A stretch of DNA of 64,000 nt, from the NCBI GenBank assembly GCA_003117195.1, contig BDSI01000032.1, positions 426,145 through 490,144 of the forward strand, read 5' to 3'. Positions 44,554 through 54,125 of this stretch are shown one piece after another (within the stretch, counting starts at the first letter, position 1; every line of letters starts with the position of its first letter). Below the pieces are notes generated by a model. It was not told where the DNA came from, did not search any database, and saw only the letters and a program-made list of their open reading frames with translations. This stretch comes from Eudorina sp. 2006-703-Eu-15. Lineage: Eukaryota > Chlorophyta > Chlorophyceae > Chlamydomonadales > Volvocaceae. Both the position numbers and the translations under genes were made by a program.

Positions 44554-47276
44554 ATGCCGCGCGACATGACGGGCGTGGGGCGCTACCCGCCCCAGCCCCG
44601 CCACCCCGCCTTCGCCTTCTACTCGGCCGTGCGGATGGGCGACCCGGAGATGCTGTCCCGGATCATGCAGGCAGGTCGCAGGTGCCTCTGGGGGGTCGGC
44701 GGGTCGGTGGGTCGGTGGGTCGGCGGGTCGGTGGGTCGGTGGGTCGGTGGGTCGGTAGTACAGCCTGCTCCTAGGCTGTACAGCTAATAAAACGAACTAA
44801 CGGGTGGCTGCCAACCGAGACCCTGGGGGCAGACCCATTCTGGCACGGCAGGGGCTAGGGCTTAAGCAGCGTATGGACCGTGTCGTCAGGTGTACCGGTG
44901 GTGGCCGTATCAAGGTTTGAACCCCCCGCCGGTAGGACCTGGCGGCTCCCGTGGCTCTACATCTTCCACCCTGTGCTCAAAATACATTTGCCGTACTGCC
45001 GTACTACTATCCGGTACGCAGGTGGACCCGTACTTCGTGACGCAGGACAACGGGGCGGGTGCGCCCATCCACTTCGCCGTCACGTATCGCCAGTTGGACA
45101 TGGTGGGGTGGGTGGGAGAGGGGGCGGCCGGGTTCGTCGAGGGGAGTAGGGGAGTGCAGGGCGGGAGGAGTGCGGGGAGATTCCGTATCGCAAGAGGCCG
45201 GCACGTGGGCGATGTCTGAATGTTGGGCAGAAATACACCCGCCGTACAGTCCCTCCACGGCACGTCCGCCGTCGGCACGGAAAAGAACACACGTGAGGGG
45301 GGAACCCGACGACTCTCGTACATCGTACTGATGCCGTACCGCACATACCCTGCCGCCTGTCCGATGGTAGCGGAGGCGGGGTCGCCGCGCCGGGTCCCGG
45401 GCCCTGCACGCCACGCACCGTGGCCTCCACAGCTGCCGTACTCCGTGCGGAGTACGGGATGTGCATGTAGGAGCCACGCTGGTAGTCGCGCTTGGACCCC
45501 CTCACTCCCCCGCCCTAGTATCCACTAACGGCAATAGGCATGGCCATCCCCGCTCTTGTTCCCTCCCGCCTGGGCTTGCTTTTCGTTCCAACCACCCATT
45601 CTGCCCCCTCCCCCCTCCCCCAAGCGCCCCCGCCCACGCCCCCGCCCCCGCCCCCCTTGCCCGCTCCCTGCAGGTGCACCACCTGATCAACTTGGGCGCC
45701 TCAGTCAACCAGCGGGACCCCCGGGGGCTCACCCCGCTGCACCGGGCGGCCCACCTGGCCCACCTGGACGGCTACCTGGAGCTGTACGAATACCTGCTGG
45801 TGCGTACGGACGTGATGCGCACAGGAAGTTTGTGTGCCGTACATACATACCCTGGTTGGGTGCGGACTCCGAGTCTGTGCTGTGCCGCGGCACTGTTACG
45901 AAGTTTAATTCTTGACAACCGCAATAACCGCACGTGGAGTCGGTTTCCAACAACAACAATCATTACGACACGCTAATCTTCTCGTAACTTACCGTACCCC
46001 TCCCTCCTCCTTGCCTGGCCGGCCGGCTCGGGCGGGTGCCGTTGCCGTACCAGTCCCGGGGTGCCGACCCGGCCATCCTGACGGAGGACTACGACCCCTA
46101 CCTGGACCCGGGGCCCAAGACGCCGCAGCAGGTGGCCGTCGACGACCCACGGGTCAGGGCGGCTCTGCAGGTGGGAGGGCGCGGAGCGGTGCGTGTAAAT
46201 ACGGTACCTGTTAGGGAAACGTCACGGATGGGACACATGCAACCGCCATTTGCCGCGTAGTGATGAATCGGCGGTGGGTGTCGGAATAGTTTAGAAGGCA
46301 GGCGGCGCCCCTACCTGGTCCTCCAGGGAGGGTGCTTGGGAGGGGAGATTCCGGACGACCCCACACATCCAAGGAGGCAGTTGCGGTCTGCAGGTGTCTG
46401 CCTGGGGTATGGGTCCCGGTGTGCTTCGGCACTCATGCCACCCTGGAGATCCCCGGGTGCGACCCGGCGAAGTTCGCCGCCGCGGCCAGTCAACTGTCTC
46501 CATAATCCGCCCTAAAAGGGAGGGAGTTTCTCGAGGGCATGCTCTTCGCGCTCGCCCAACGTTATGTGGCCACACTCATGTCCCGTTACCGGCGACGACA
46601 CTGCGGCTGCCATTCCTGTGCGGAGCCGCAGGCGCTGGAGCAGAAGTACGCCTCGGTTCCAAAGGTACGGTAATGTACGGCAGCCTTGCGTGGTCTGCCC
46701 GGACAGTTCCCTGAGGTGAATGAACACCGTGCGCTGTGTCCGGGCGTTCCTGGCCGCGCCTCGACTGGCAGGCGCCTCGACCGCATCCCGACCTGGGCGA
46801 CTGGTGGGCGTTGTACGACTACGGTCCGGAGGTGGTCGGCGCCTGGCCGCATGATTACGTACATCCGTACCCTGAGGAGCTGGCGCGGCGGCGCGCAAAG
46901 GTGGGGAGGCGATGAGGGCGTTGTGCGTACAGCCATGCAGCTGTGGCTCATATATAACGACAGATAAGAGATCGAATGATGGGACCCCGGGGGCCACACA
47001 TCAGCTGGTCACACGCCCATATTGCACCCCGGTGCCCGCCTCGCCACCTGCATCGCCCATTCCCTTGTTCGAGCGCACTAGCCCCCCTGCCTCATGCGTC
47101 CTGCTGCCCCCCTCCCTCGTATGGGGAACCCCCAGGCCGAGAAGCGATCCCAACGGGAGGTCCGGAACCTGAAGCGGGAGGCCTTCCTGGCCAGCCTGGA
47201 AGCGGGTGGGGCCCAAGGGGCTGGGTTGCAGGATGGAGAGCGATCAGTGCCGGGGAGGTTTGGGCTTGGACTTTGA
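44554..47276 (+). CDS. Ankyrin-repeat protein with Trp-rich C-terminal region
   Basis: Seven exons, 247 residues, all phase 0: 44554-44670, 45022-45102, 45674-45799, 46054-46170, 46632-46664, 46772-46900, 47136-47276. Ankyrin repeats occupy about residues 20-135: AFYSAVRMGDPEMLSRIMQ, GAGAPIHFAVTYRQLDMV, HHLINLGASVNQRDPRGLTP, LHRAAHLAHLDGYLELYEYL, then SRGADPAIL. A conserved-looking tail follows (LGDWWALYDYGPEVVGAWPH, EKRSQREVRNLKREAFLASL), charged and probably helical. Ankyrin repeats bind partner proteins; the partner is unknown, and no targeting signal is evident. The first intron appears to use a GC donor (CAG|GCAGGT), since only this junction keeps MQ|VDPYFVTQ in phase without adding low-complexity residues. 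A perfect 12-bp hairpin lies 7 bp after the stop codon. Confidence 0.85.
44693..44757. repeat. GGGTCGGT 8-bp tandem repeat in ankyrin intron 1
   Basis: Eight units of GGGTCGG(T/C) begin about 20 bp after the first exon's end. Confidence 0.9.
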
Positions 47277-47283
47277 CTGCAAT

Positions 47284-47310
47284 TTTAGCAGTTATAAAAT
47301 AACTGCTAAA
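47284..47310. other. Perfect 12-bp hairpin just after the ankyrin stop codon
   Basis: TTTAGCAGTTAT, loop AAA, ATAACTGCTAAA, starting 7 bp after TGA (47274-47276). It is AT-rich in a GC-rich setting, so it stands out. It may act in the 3' UTR of the transcript. Confidence 0.75.
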
Positions 47311-47350
47311 GGGGATCCGGGTCGTCTTCAGTTGATTTGGGTCGCTGTTA

Positions 47351-50300
47351 ATGTCAGGCCGTGATGTTGTTGAGCAGGAGTCGTACCAAGCCAGGTGGTT
47401 TGACCATACTGCTCACAGCCTCATCTACCACCTCAAGGTTCGGTGTATCAGTAACGGGTCAGCGCAACTGTCTCCGTCTCGCTTGCTGCACCTGCTGCTG
47501 ATGCTGATGCCTTTCCTCGTCCTCGGCTCTCCCTCCTCACCACCAGGAGGCGACGGCAGCGACGTCCTGGCGGCTTTCGGAGGGCCCCCGGCAGCGACCC
47601 CGGCGGCGGCGCCGGCGGCTGCCGCAGAAGCCACCTCGCCACCGGGGAGCGCCAGCGGAGGCCCTCGGGTTGCCTTCTTGTTCCCGGGTCAGGTACGACA
47701 GGGTACGACGGCCGCGCCGTACACCTGCGGATTCGTCTGTCAGGGCAGGAGGGTCGTGTGATTCAGCCAAGGATTGGCCCCTGTTGGCGCCTGGATAATT
47801 ACAGGTACGAGCGACATCCCGACATGCGGTGTTGCTGTGGGCATGCGTGGTTTCGCATCCTCTCAGCCCCTCACGTCTCTAACGCCGCTGATGTCCGATG
47901 TCACACCGGCGCCTGGAGTCCGATGATGGCGGTATTGAAAGGCCTTATGCTGCAGCACACCGCCGTCCTGTCTTGCTCCGCTCCGCTACCCCCTATCCAG
48001 GGATCCCAAGCTGTGGGGATGCTGTCGGCCGCCGCCTCGCTGCCCGCCGTGGCCGCCATGCTCCGTACAGCCCGGGAGGTGCTGGGGTACGACCTGCTGG
48101 AGGTCTGCACAAAAGGTACGCCAGGCTAAAGTACGGCGTCGAACCGTGTGTGTGTGTCGTTTGCAAAGTCCCGCCCTTCGCGTCGGCGTCGGATGGGACT
48201 CGACCGTCACTGCTCACTGGCGAACGCAACCGATGCCGATGATTTTCCTTGCTTTTACCTGAGACCCCTGGAACCGCATACGGCACTCTACCCCTAGATC
48301 CTGGGCCCTCTACACCCGTGACCCTTACCTTGACAGACGGGTTGTTTCCCGTTGGTAAGCGTACCCGCCTACCTGCTCGAATTAAACCGACACTGTAGCA
48401 TGCTCCCGGAACAACAACAACAACTCAGCGCTCGAGCATCAACCGCCGTGGAGCCGCTGTTGTGCCCTCCGTCCCCGGCTGTGTTACAGCGTGCGGCCCT
48501 GCCAACGCCCCTCCCTGGAGCGCCGCAGGTCCCCAGTCGGCCCTGGACGACACCAAGGTGGCTCAGCCTGCGCTGTTCGTGGCGGGGCTGGCGGCGGTGG
48601 AGCTGCTGCGGCAGAAAGACCCACGGGTCGTGGACAGCTGTGGCGCGTGCGCGGGCCTGAGCCTGGGGGAGTACACGGCGCTGGTGTTCGCGGGCGCCAT
48701 GAGCTTCGAGGAGGGGCTGAGGGTGGGTGCGGGCAGTAGCGACGGGTGGAGGGTGGCGGGTGGTGGGTGGGGTGGTGGAGTGGTGGGCTATTGAGACAAG
48801 GGCAACTGTGACGGGCAACGCACGGGAGCGGGTGGGCAAGCTGCGTTGGAGTGGAGACGTGGTTTGATGGTGTGGTGTGGTATGGTGAGATGCGATGGCA
48901 GGGGGTGGGTGAGGTGCAAGCGGGGGGAAATGCCAGGAAGGGGCTCGTGTGACTGGGTGCAAGGATACATCCGCTTGCCCTGTAGCAACGTAGTGCTGTA
49001 GCACAGCACAGCGGCGCTGTAGCACAGCACAGCGGCGCTGTAGCACAGCACAGCAGCGCTGTAGCATAGCAACGCTGTAGCACAGCACAGCAGCGCTGTA
49101 ACACAGCAGCGCTGTAACACAGCAGTGCTGTAACACAGCAGCGCTGAAGCACCGCACAGCAGCGCTATAGCAAAGCGGCACTGTAGCTCCGAAGCGTTAT
49201 GAAGTGATATCCGCTTTCCCTCGATTGCATACATACACATGTATCACCCTCAATGCTCAACCCGCCAACCGCCACCGGGGCTGCTGCACCCCTTCCCCAC
49301 CACCACCACCACCACCATCACCCCCAGGTGGTCAGGGCCCGTGGAGAGGCCATGGCGGAGGCGGCCGCCGCCCCGCCGGGCAGTGGCGTCCGTCCCCACG
49401 GCATGCTTAGTGTGGTGGGGCTGTCGGACTCGGAGCTGAGCCGCCTCTCCGAGGAGACACTGGCGGCCGGGCCGCCGGGCAGCGTGTGCCGCATCGCCAA
49501 CATGCTCTTCCCGCAGGTGGGTGGGGGGGTTGGGAGGTTGGGAGGTTGGGGGGTGGGTTGGAGGGTTGGGGGGGAGATGGGCGGGGGTTGCAGCAGATCG
49601 ATATGTGCTGCTACCTTGTGTGATGAGTTCGCACACTGACTAAACGATGGGCACTGGACACGTTGTCGTTGTTGATATTCGCCGTCAACGTGATCGTTGA
49701 GACTGTCGCTGACACGGTCGGCAGCCAGCGGTGCCAAGCTGCTTGGTATTAGCCGTCAGGACACCCTCCGCGGGATCGGCGGGTGTCGGGTACCGAGTGG
49801 CGGTAGCGTACTAAAGAGCCTAATCGGGTATGACGAAACTGCCCCAAGCAATCCGGTCCGGGAGAACGGGGCCCCGTGTCAGAATGAGGATGCGGCCGCC
49901 TGGCCCGCCGAGATGCGCGTCATCGCCAACAAGGCAACAGCACACGCGCGCTGGGACTCCAAAGGATGAACGGGTTGAGTCACCTGGAGTGGCTGGGTGC
50001 AGTGCCCCCCTTCCGCTCCGCTGCCGTCGCCTATCCCCCTCTGCCCCTGGCCCCGCCCCCGCCCTTGCCCCTCGCTCCCGCCGTCCCCCTCCCGTGTTCT
50101 GTCCCTCCCTCGGCCGTCCCGCTGCCGCTGCTGCTGCTCCGCAGGGCCGCGTGGTGAGCGGCCACACCGACCTGCTGGAGGCGCTGCGGGAGCGGGCCAT
50201 GCAGGCGGGGGCCATCAAGGCGCAGATGCTGCAGGTGGGGAGGGGCCCAGTGACGGGCGAAGACAAGGGGGAATCGCAGAGGGAAGCAGGGAGGGAGGGA

Positions 50301-51709
50301 GGGGCGGAGGGAGGGAGGGAGGGAGGGAGGGAGGCGCCAGGTGGCGTTCCTCGTGGGCGGGAGTCGGCGGTTGGGTCCCAGTGTGGGGAGCCACTGCGTG
50401 CGAGCTGCTGCTGAGGAGGGCCTCAGACCCAGGCAAGAACGGCAACGATGTACCTCAGGGGGGATCAGGTGACGAGGGACGGGTTGACGTCGCCCAGCCA
50501 GGCATCCCCCACCAGTCCCGCGGCGCTCGTTTCCGGGTGTCCACCTCCCTTGCGGTACAGCCCACCCACCCGCCGAGTACCGACTGGTTGGGACGGCCGT
50601 GAGGCCGGCTGCCAGCCACACTCTTATTCTGCTCTTAAGGCGCTCGGCGCTCCCTCGGTAGTGGAATGCCATATCTGGATGTTGCAGCGGTACCCCTTAC
50701 GGCGATCATCGTTGGCCTTGTAAGGAAAACCCGATGTGAGACAGGGGTGCGGTATCCTGGTGCCAGCCCACAGCCCACAGCCCACCCCACACCGCCGTGG
50801 GGTGGGCTGGGGTAAACCCTAAAACCCTAAAACCCTAAACCCTACAATCCACACCGCTTGGATCCCCCGAACCCCCCCCCCCGGCTGCTGCTCCGTTGGG
50901 TCGCAGGTCAGTGGCGCCTTCCACACCCCGCTGATGGAACCCGCCCGGGAGCGATTGCTGCAGGTGGGTGGGTGCCTGGGCCGCACAACGTGACTGGGTC
51001 ATTAGGAGGATCGGGGCCGGGAGGGCACTCGAGGATCCGGTAGTGTTCAAGGGGTGGGGATCAGGGCGGCTGCTTGCAGGGGGGGGCTCCATGCTCCTCC
51101 CCACCCCTCCCCGGCCCTCGGGTCCACCCGCCTCCCTTGCCCTGTCCTGCCCTGCTCTGCCTGCCTGCTCCCCCCCCCCCGCGGTGAGTACTACGTTCTC
51201 GATAATTTGTGCTGTCTGGGGTGTGGTCCGTCCTCGTGCTGTCGCGCGTTGGTTGGTCCGGGATGGGTCCGGCGGCGACGCGGTCGCCCGAGGTAACAGT
51301 GAGCGCACAATTCAGGTATGTATGGTAAGTAACTTGGGTCGCGTATTGACTCCTGTGCCACGTATCGGTTCCCCAATCCATACCCCCCCCGCAGGCTCTG
51401 TCCCAGGTGCAGTTCCGCGCCCCCCGCATCCCGGTCTTCTCCAACGTCACCGCGGCGCCATTCCCCGCGTCGACCCCCGGCGGCGGCGGCGGCGGCGGCG
51501 GTGACCCACGGGACATCCCGGCGCTGCTGGGCCGCCAGCTGGTGGAGCCGGTGCAGTGGGAGGCCACCCTGGCGGCGCTGCTGGCCCCCTCGCCGGCGGT
51601 TTCGGAGCCTGTGACGCTGTACGAGCTGGGGCCGGGTCAGCAGATCAAGGCCATGGTCAAGCGGATGAGCCTTGACGCGTGGAAGAGGTTCGGGAACGTG
51701 CAGCCGTGA
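47351..51709 (+). CDS. MCT1: Malonyl-CoA:acyl carrier protein transacylase (plastid FabD-type)
   Basis: Seven exons, 433 residues: 47351-47692, 48001-48115, 48529-48722, 49328-49516, 50145-50234, 50907-50963, 51395-51709; phases agree. The enzyme moves malonyl from CoA to ACP for fatty-acid synthesis in the chloroplast. The signature FPGQGSQAVGM spans exons 1-2. The catalytic nucleophile is S197 in AGLSLGEYTALVFAGAM, and the catalytic histidine is H316 in VSGAFHTPLMEPARERL. The C-terminus has RAPRIPVFSNVTAAPF, LLGRQLVEPVQWEATL and YELGPGQQIKAMVKRM, all standard for FabD. The core from residue 108 on is secure. The N-terminus is not: the frame is open from ATG 47351, only 74 bp after the ankyrin stop, and the first 60 residues do not look like a classic transit peptide, so an unseen first exon or a later ATG is possible. 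A poly-Gly insert lies near residue 355. A TGTAA signal lies at 52352-52356. Confidence 0.93.
48979..49196. repeat. Satellite of GCTGTAGCACAGCACAGC units in MCT intron 3
   Basis: About ten degenerate copies of a 15-24 bp unit built from GCTGTAGCACAGCACAGC(G/A) fill part of intron 48723-49327. The minus strand gives a long open frame of Cys/Leu/Ala repeats that is purely repeat translation. Confidence 0.9.
50279..50331. repeat. GGGA tetranucleotide tract in MCT intron
   Basis: (GGGA)n with short interruptions shortly after the exon ending at 50234. Confidence 0.85.
50778..50809. repeat. Perfect 13-bp inverted repeat
   Basis: CAGCCCACCCCAC, loop ACCGCC, GTGGGGTGGGCTG, in MCT intron 50235-50906, immediately before the telomeric tract. 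Confidence 0.9.
50814..50843. repeat. Interstitial telomeric repeats (CCCTAAAA)n
   Basis: Two CCCTAAAA units, one CCCTAAA and a terminal CCCT, preceded by AAA. This is the C-strand form of the TTTTAGGG telomere repeat of Chlamydomonas. It lies 4 bp after the inverted repeat at 50778-50809 and about 60 bp before the exon at 50907. Confidence 0.85.
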
Positions 51710-54125
51710 GGGTGCAGGGGAGAGAGGGAAGGGAGACGACGAGGCAGGGATGCGGGCGCATGGAAAGCGTGTGGGTGGGCGTGGTGGAGGGGAGATGGGG
51801 CGGGAAGGAAGTGGGCGGGGCATGGTAATAGGAAGCAGGCGTGTTGCAGTTGAGGTTGTGGCAGTGGCGAGGAACGAGGCATGGGGTGGCAGCCACGCAG
51901 AGCAACGGCCCCAAGGCGCCAAGACAGACAGACAGACAGACAGACCGGCGCGGACCGACGGCGGCGGAAGGCGGGGTCCGCCTCGGGCGGGTCCGCCCGG
52001 ACGACCTGATGGCCCACGACGGCGAATACCGCCCACGAGGCTGACCCGAGCGATGGCGTTCGGGCCTGGAGGAGAGGAAGCTTCCATATATACTCTTACC
52101 TACATCGTACCTGCCCCTGCGGTCACGTTTTTCAACGGCGCTCTGGAGTGGCACCCGCCGCCCGCCCGTCCGCCCCTCTGTCTGCCCGCCACTCGGTCCG
52201 TCGGTCCGTCTGTGTGTCAGTCGCGTACGGCTTCCTCTGCGCACCTCGTCAGGATGTGATGTGGATGAGGACAGCATCGGCAGCAGCACCAGCAGCAGCA
52301 GATCAAAGTCCCCTGATCTGGATCTGGGGAACCTCTGGGCAAGCGAGATCCTGTAAGGGGTGGTGTGGCATTCGGCTCGGGACGCTAGCATCCACCGCAC
52401 CTCTCGCTGGGATCCGTGTTTTTACAACGGCCGTGGTGGATGACCCGGAGCGGTACCATTGAAATGATCCACATGCCTCGAAGTGGTGGATGACTTGGCG
52501 GGCAAGGCAGCTACGGGCGAGGCAGGGGGAGGCAGTCCTACGGTGGCTGGCGGGTCGGAGGGAGGCCGCGACCCGCCGAGCGCTTCAGGGGTGGGGAGGT
52601 GGGGGGGGAGGGGGCGGATACTGGCCTCTCTTTCCCAGGAGTGCTGCCTGTGTGTGTTTCTCGCCGGTGGCGATGGGCGGTAAGGAGCGCCCCGAGCGGG
52701 GGTGATCGGGGGTGATGTAAGCGGGTGTAGCTGCGTGCAACACGGGCAAATGGAAGGGAGGTTACGGAGACGGGAGGGAACAAAAAGTGGTCGACCCATG
52801 CCCATTGGGCGCGGGGGGGGGTAGGTGTGGGAAGCGGATCCTCCGGCCCGTACCCGGCATGGGCATGCGTAACCCCGGGGGTTTTGAGAGACAGGCAGGG
52901 CCAGACGGCCTGCACGGCGCACAGAGGGCGTCGTTGGCACTTCGGGCGGGTGCGACGGTTGATGTGGGTCGCGAAGGCACGCAGGTCTGTGACGTCGGCT
53001 GGGGGTGTAGGGATGGGCGGCGGCCCCGCTACTGCCTGGGCCGGTTACGGAACGGAATGCGATTCGGGGCGCCACTTAGCAAGTTGGTTGTGTAACTATC
53101 TCGAGTGAGCATTTTGGGTGATGAGGTTTGGGTTGAGAGGCTTGGTGACGAGGGGGAGCGTTCGGTGGGGACGTTGGGGGCAGGTAGGGGCGGGCAGCGG
53201 CTGGGTCGGAGGCGCGGTGGTGCGGGTTAGGGAGGAGGCCGGCGAGGTTTGAAGGTCAATGGCGGTCTTGGACTTCGATTTGTTGGATCCGGTGGTTGAA
53301 TTAGTTGCATGGGCGGTTCTCACATCTGTTGTACACGCGCACGGGGGTCTTGCGGGGGCTGGGCGGGGTCATGCACGCCAGGACACGGCCACCTGCGCAC
53401 GCCCATTACCGTGTGAGATAGTTGCGGTGGATCTGGTTTATTTCGGAAGGTGGCTCTGGTTGCTTTGGCATGGAGACATGGTGAGACGCCGTATCTAATT
53501 GCACGCGTACAAAGGGGTTTGCTGCGGTGTGGGTCTGGTGCGTGTGTGCTGCACAGTTCACGCGGGGGACGGCCTCCACTCTTACAAAGGGATGGGGGGC
53601 TGTGGAAGGAAGGTTTCTTCGGCATCAGAATGGTTTGTACAGGCAAAGCTGACGCAGGTTTTCATGACGTTGGGGCGAGTAACTGGTGGTAAAACGAGTC
53701 TATCAAGTGAATGCGGGGTTGCAGACATAATTCCTCTCAATTTGTAAGGCATTCAGTTTGAGGTATCAGTTTGGCGTAACAGGCTACTAATTATTTCAGG
53801 GCAGAGGCACGCAGAGCCCAGGGCACCATCTCGGGCGGTTGGTCGTTAGGCACCTCGGATCCAAGCCGGATGCCTTCTGCAACGTGGGTCGCGTGACAAG
53901 CAGTAATACGATTTCTTCTTACAGTCGTAACACACTTACACGCAAATATCCAAGTTTTTTTGGAAACCATGTATGCTCCAGACTGTCAGGTTGGCGGGTG
54001 ACGTGACCGAACGCTGCGACGTCGCCTACCAAACGGAGGCGTCATGTGATGCTGTTGATAGCCTATCGAGTTGCTCACCTTAATCAAGTTCTACAGCTGG
54101 ATGCGGAAAGCAGAGAACAACGGTA
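51710..54125. other. Intergenic region between MCT and sorting nexin genes
   Basis: About 2.4 kb. It holds the MCT 3' UTR (TGTAA at 52352-52356) and the upstream region of the sorting nexin. A (GACA)n tract lies at 51925-51950. Long minus-strand frames at 51657-53075 are Pro/Arg-rich, have no GC3 pattern or splice context, and I reject them. The segment 53700-54100 is AT-richer and probably the promoter. No gene is supported. Confidence 0.5.

Noticed and set aside
44905..44940. GGTTTGAACCCC, resembling a tRNA T-arm
   Set aside because: No cloverleaf can be drawn with the flanking sequence; it lies inside an ankyrin-gene intron.
48369..49181. Long minus-strand frames of Cys/Leu/Ala repeats
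   Set aside because: They are direct translations of the GCTGTAGCACAGCACAGC satellite inside an MCT intron.
51657..53075. Long Pro/Arg-rich minus-strand frames downstream of MCT
   Set aside because: They have no GC3 coding bias, no splice structure and no recognisable protein; the area is better read as 3' UTR and intergenic DNA.
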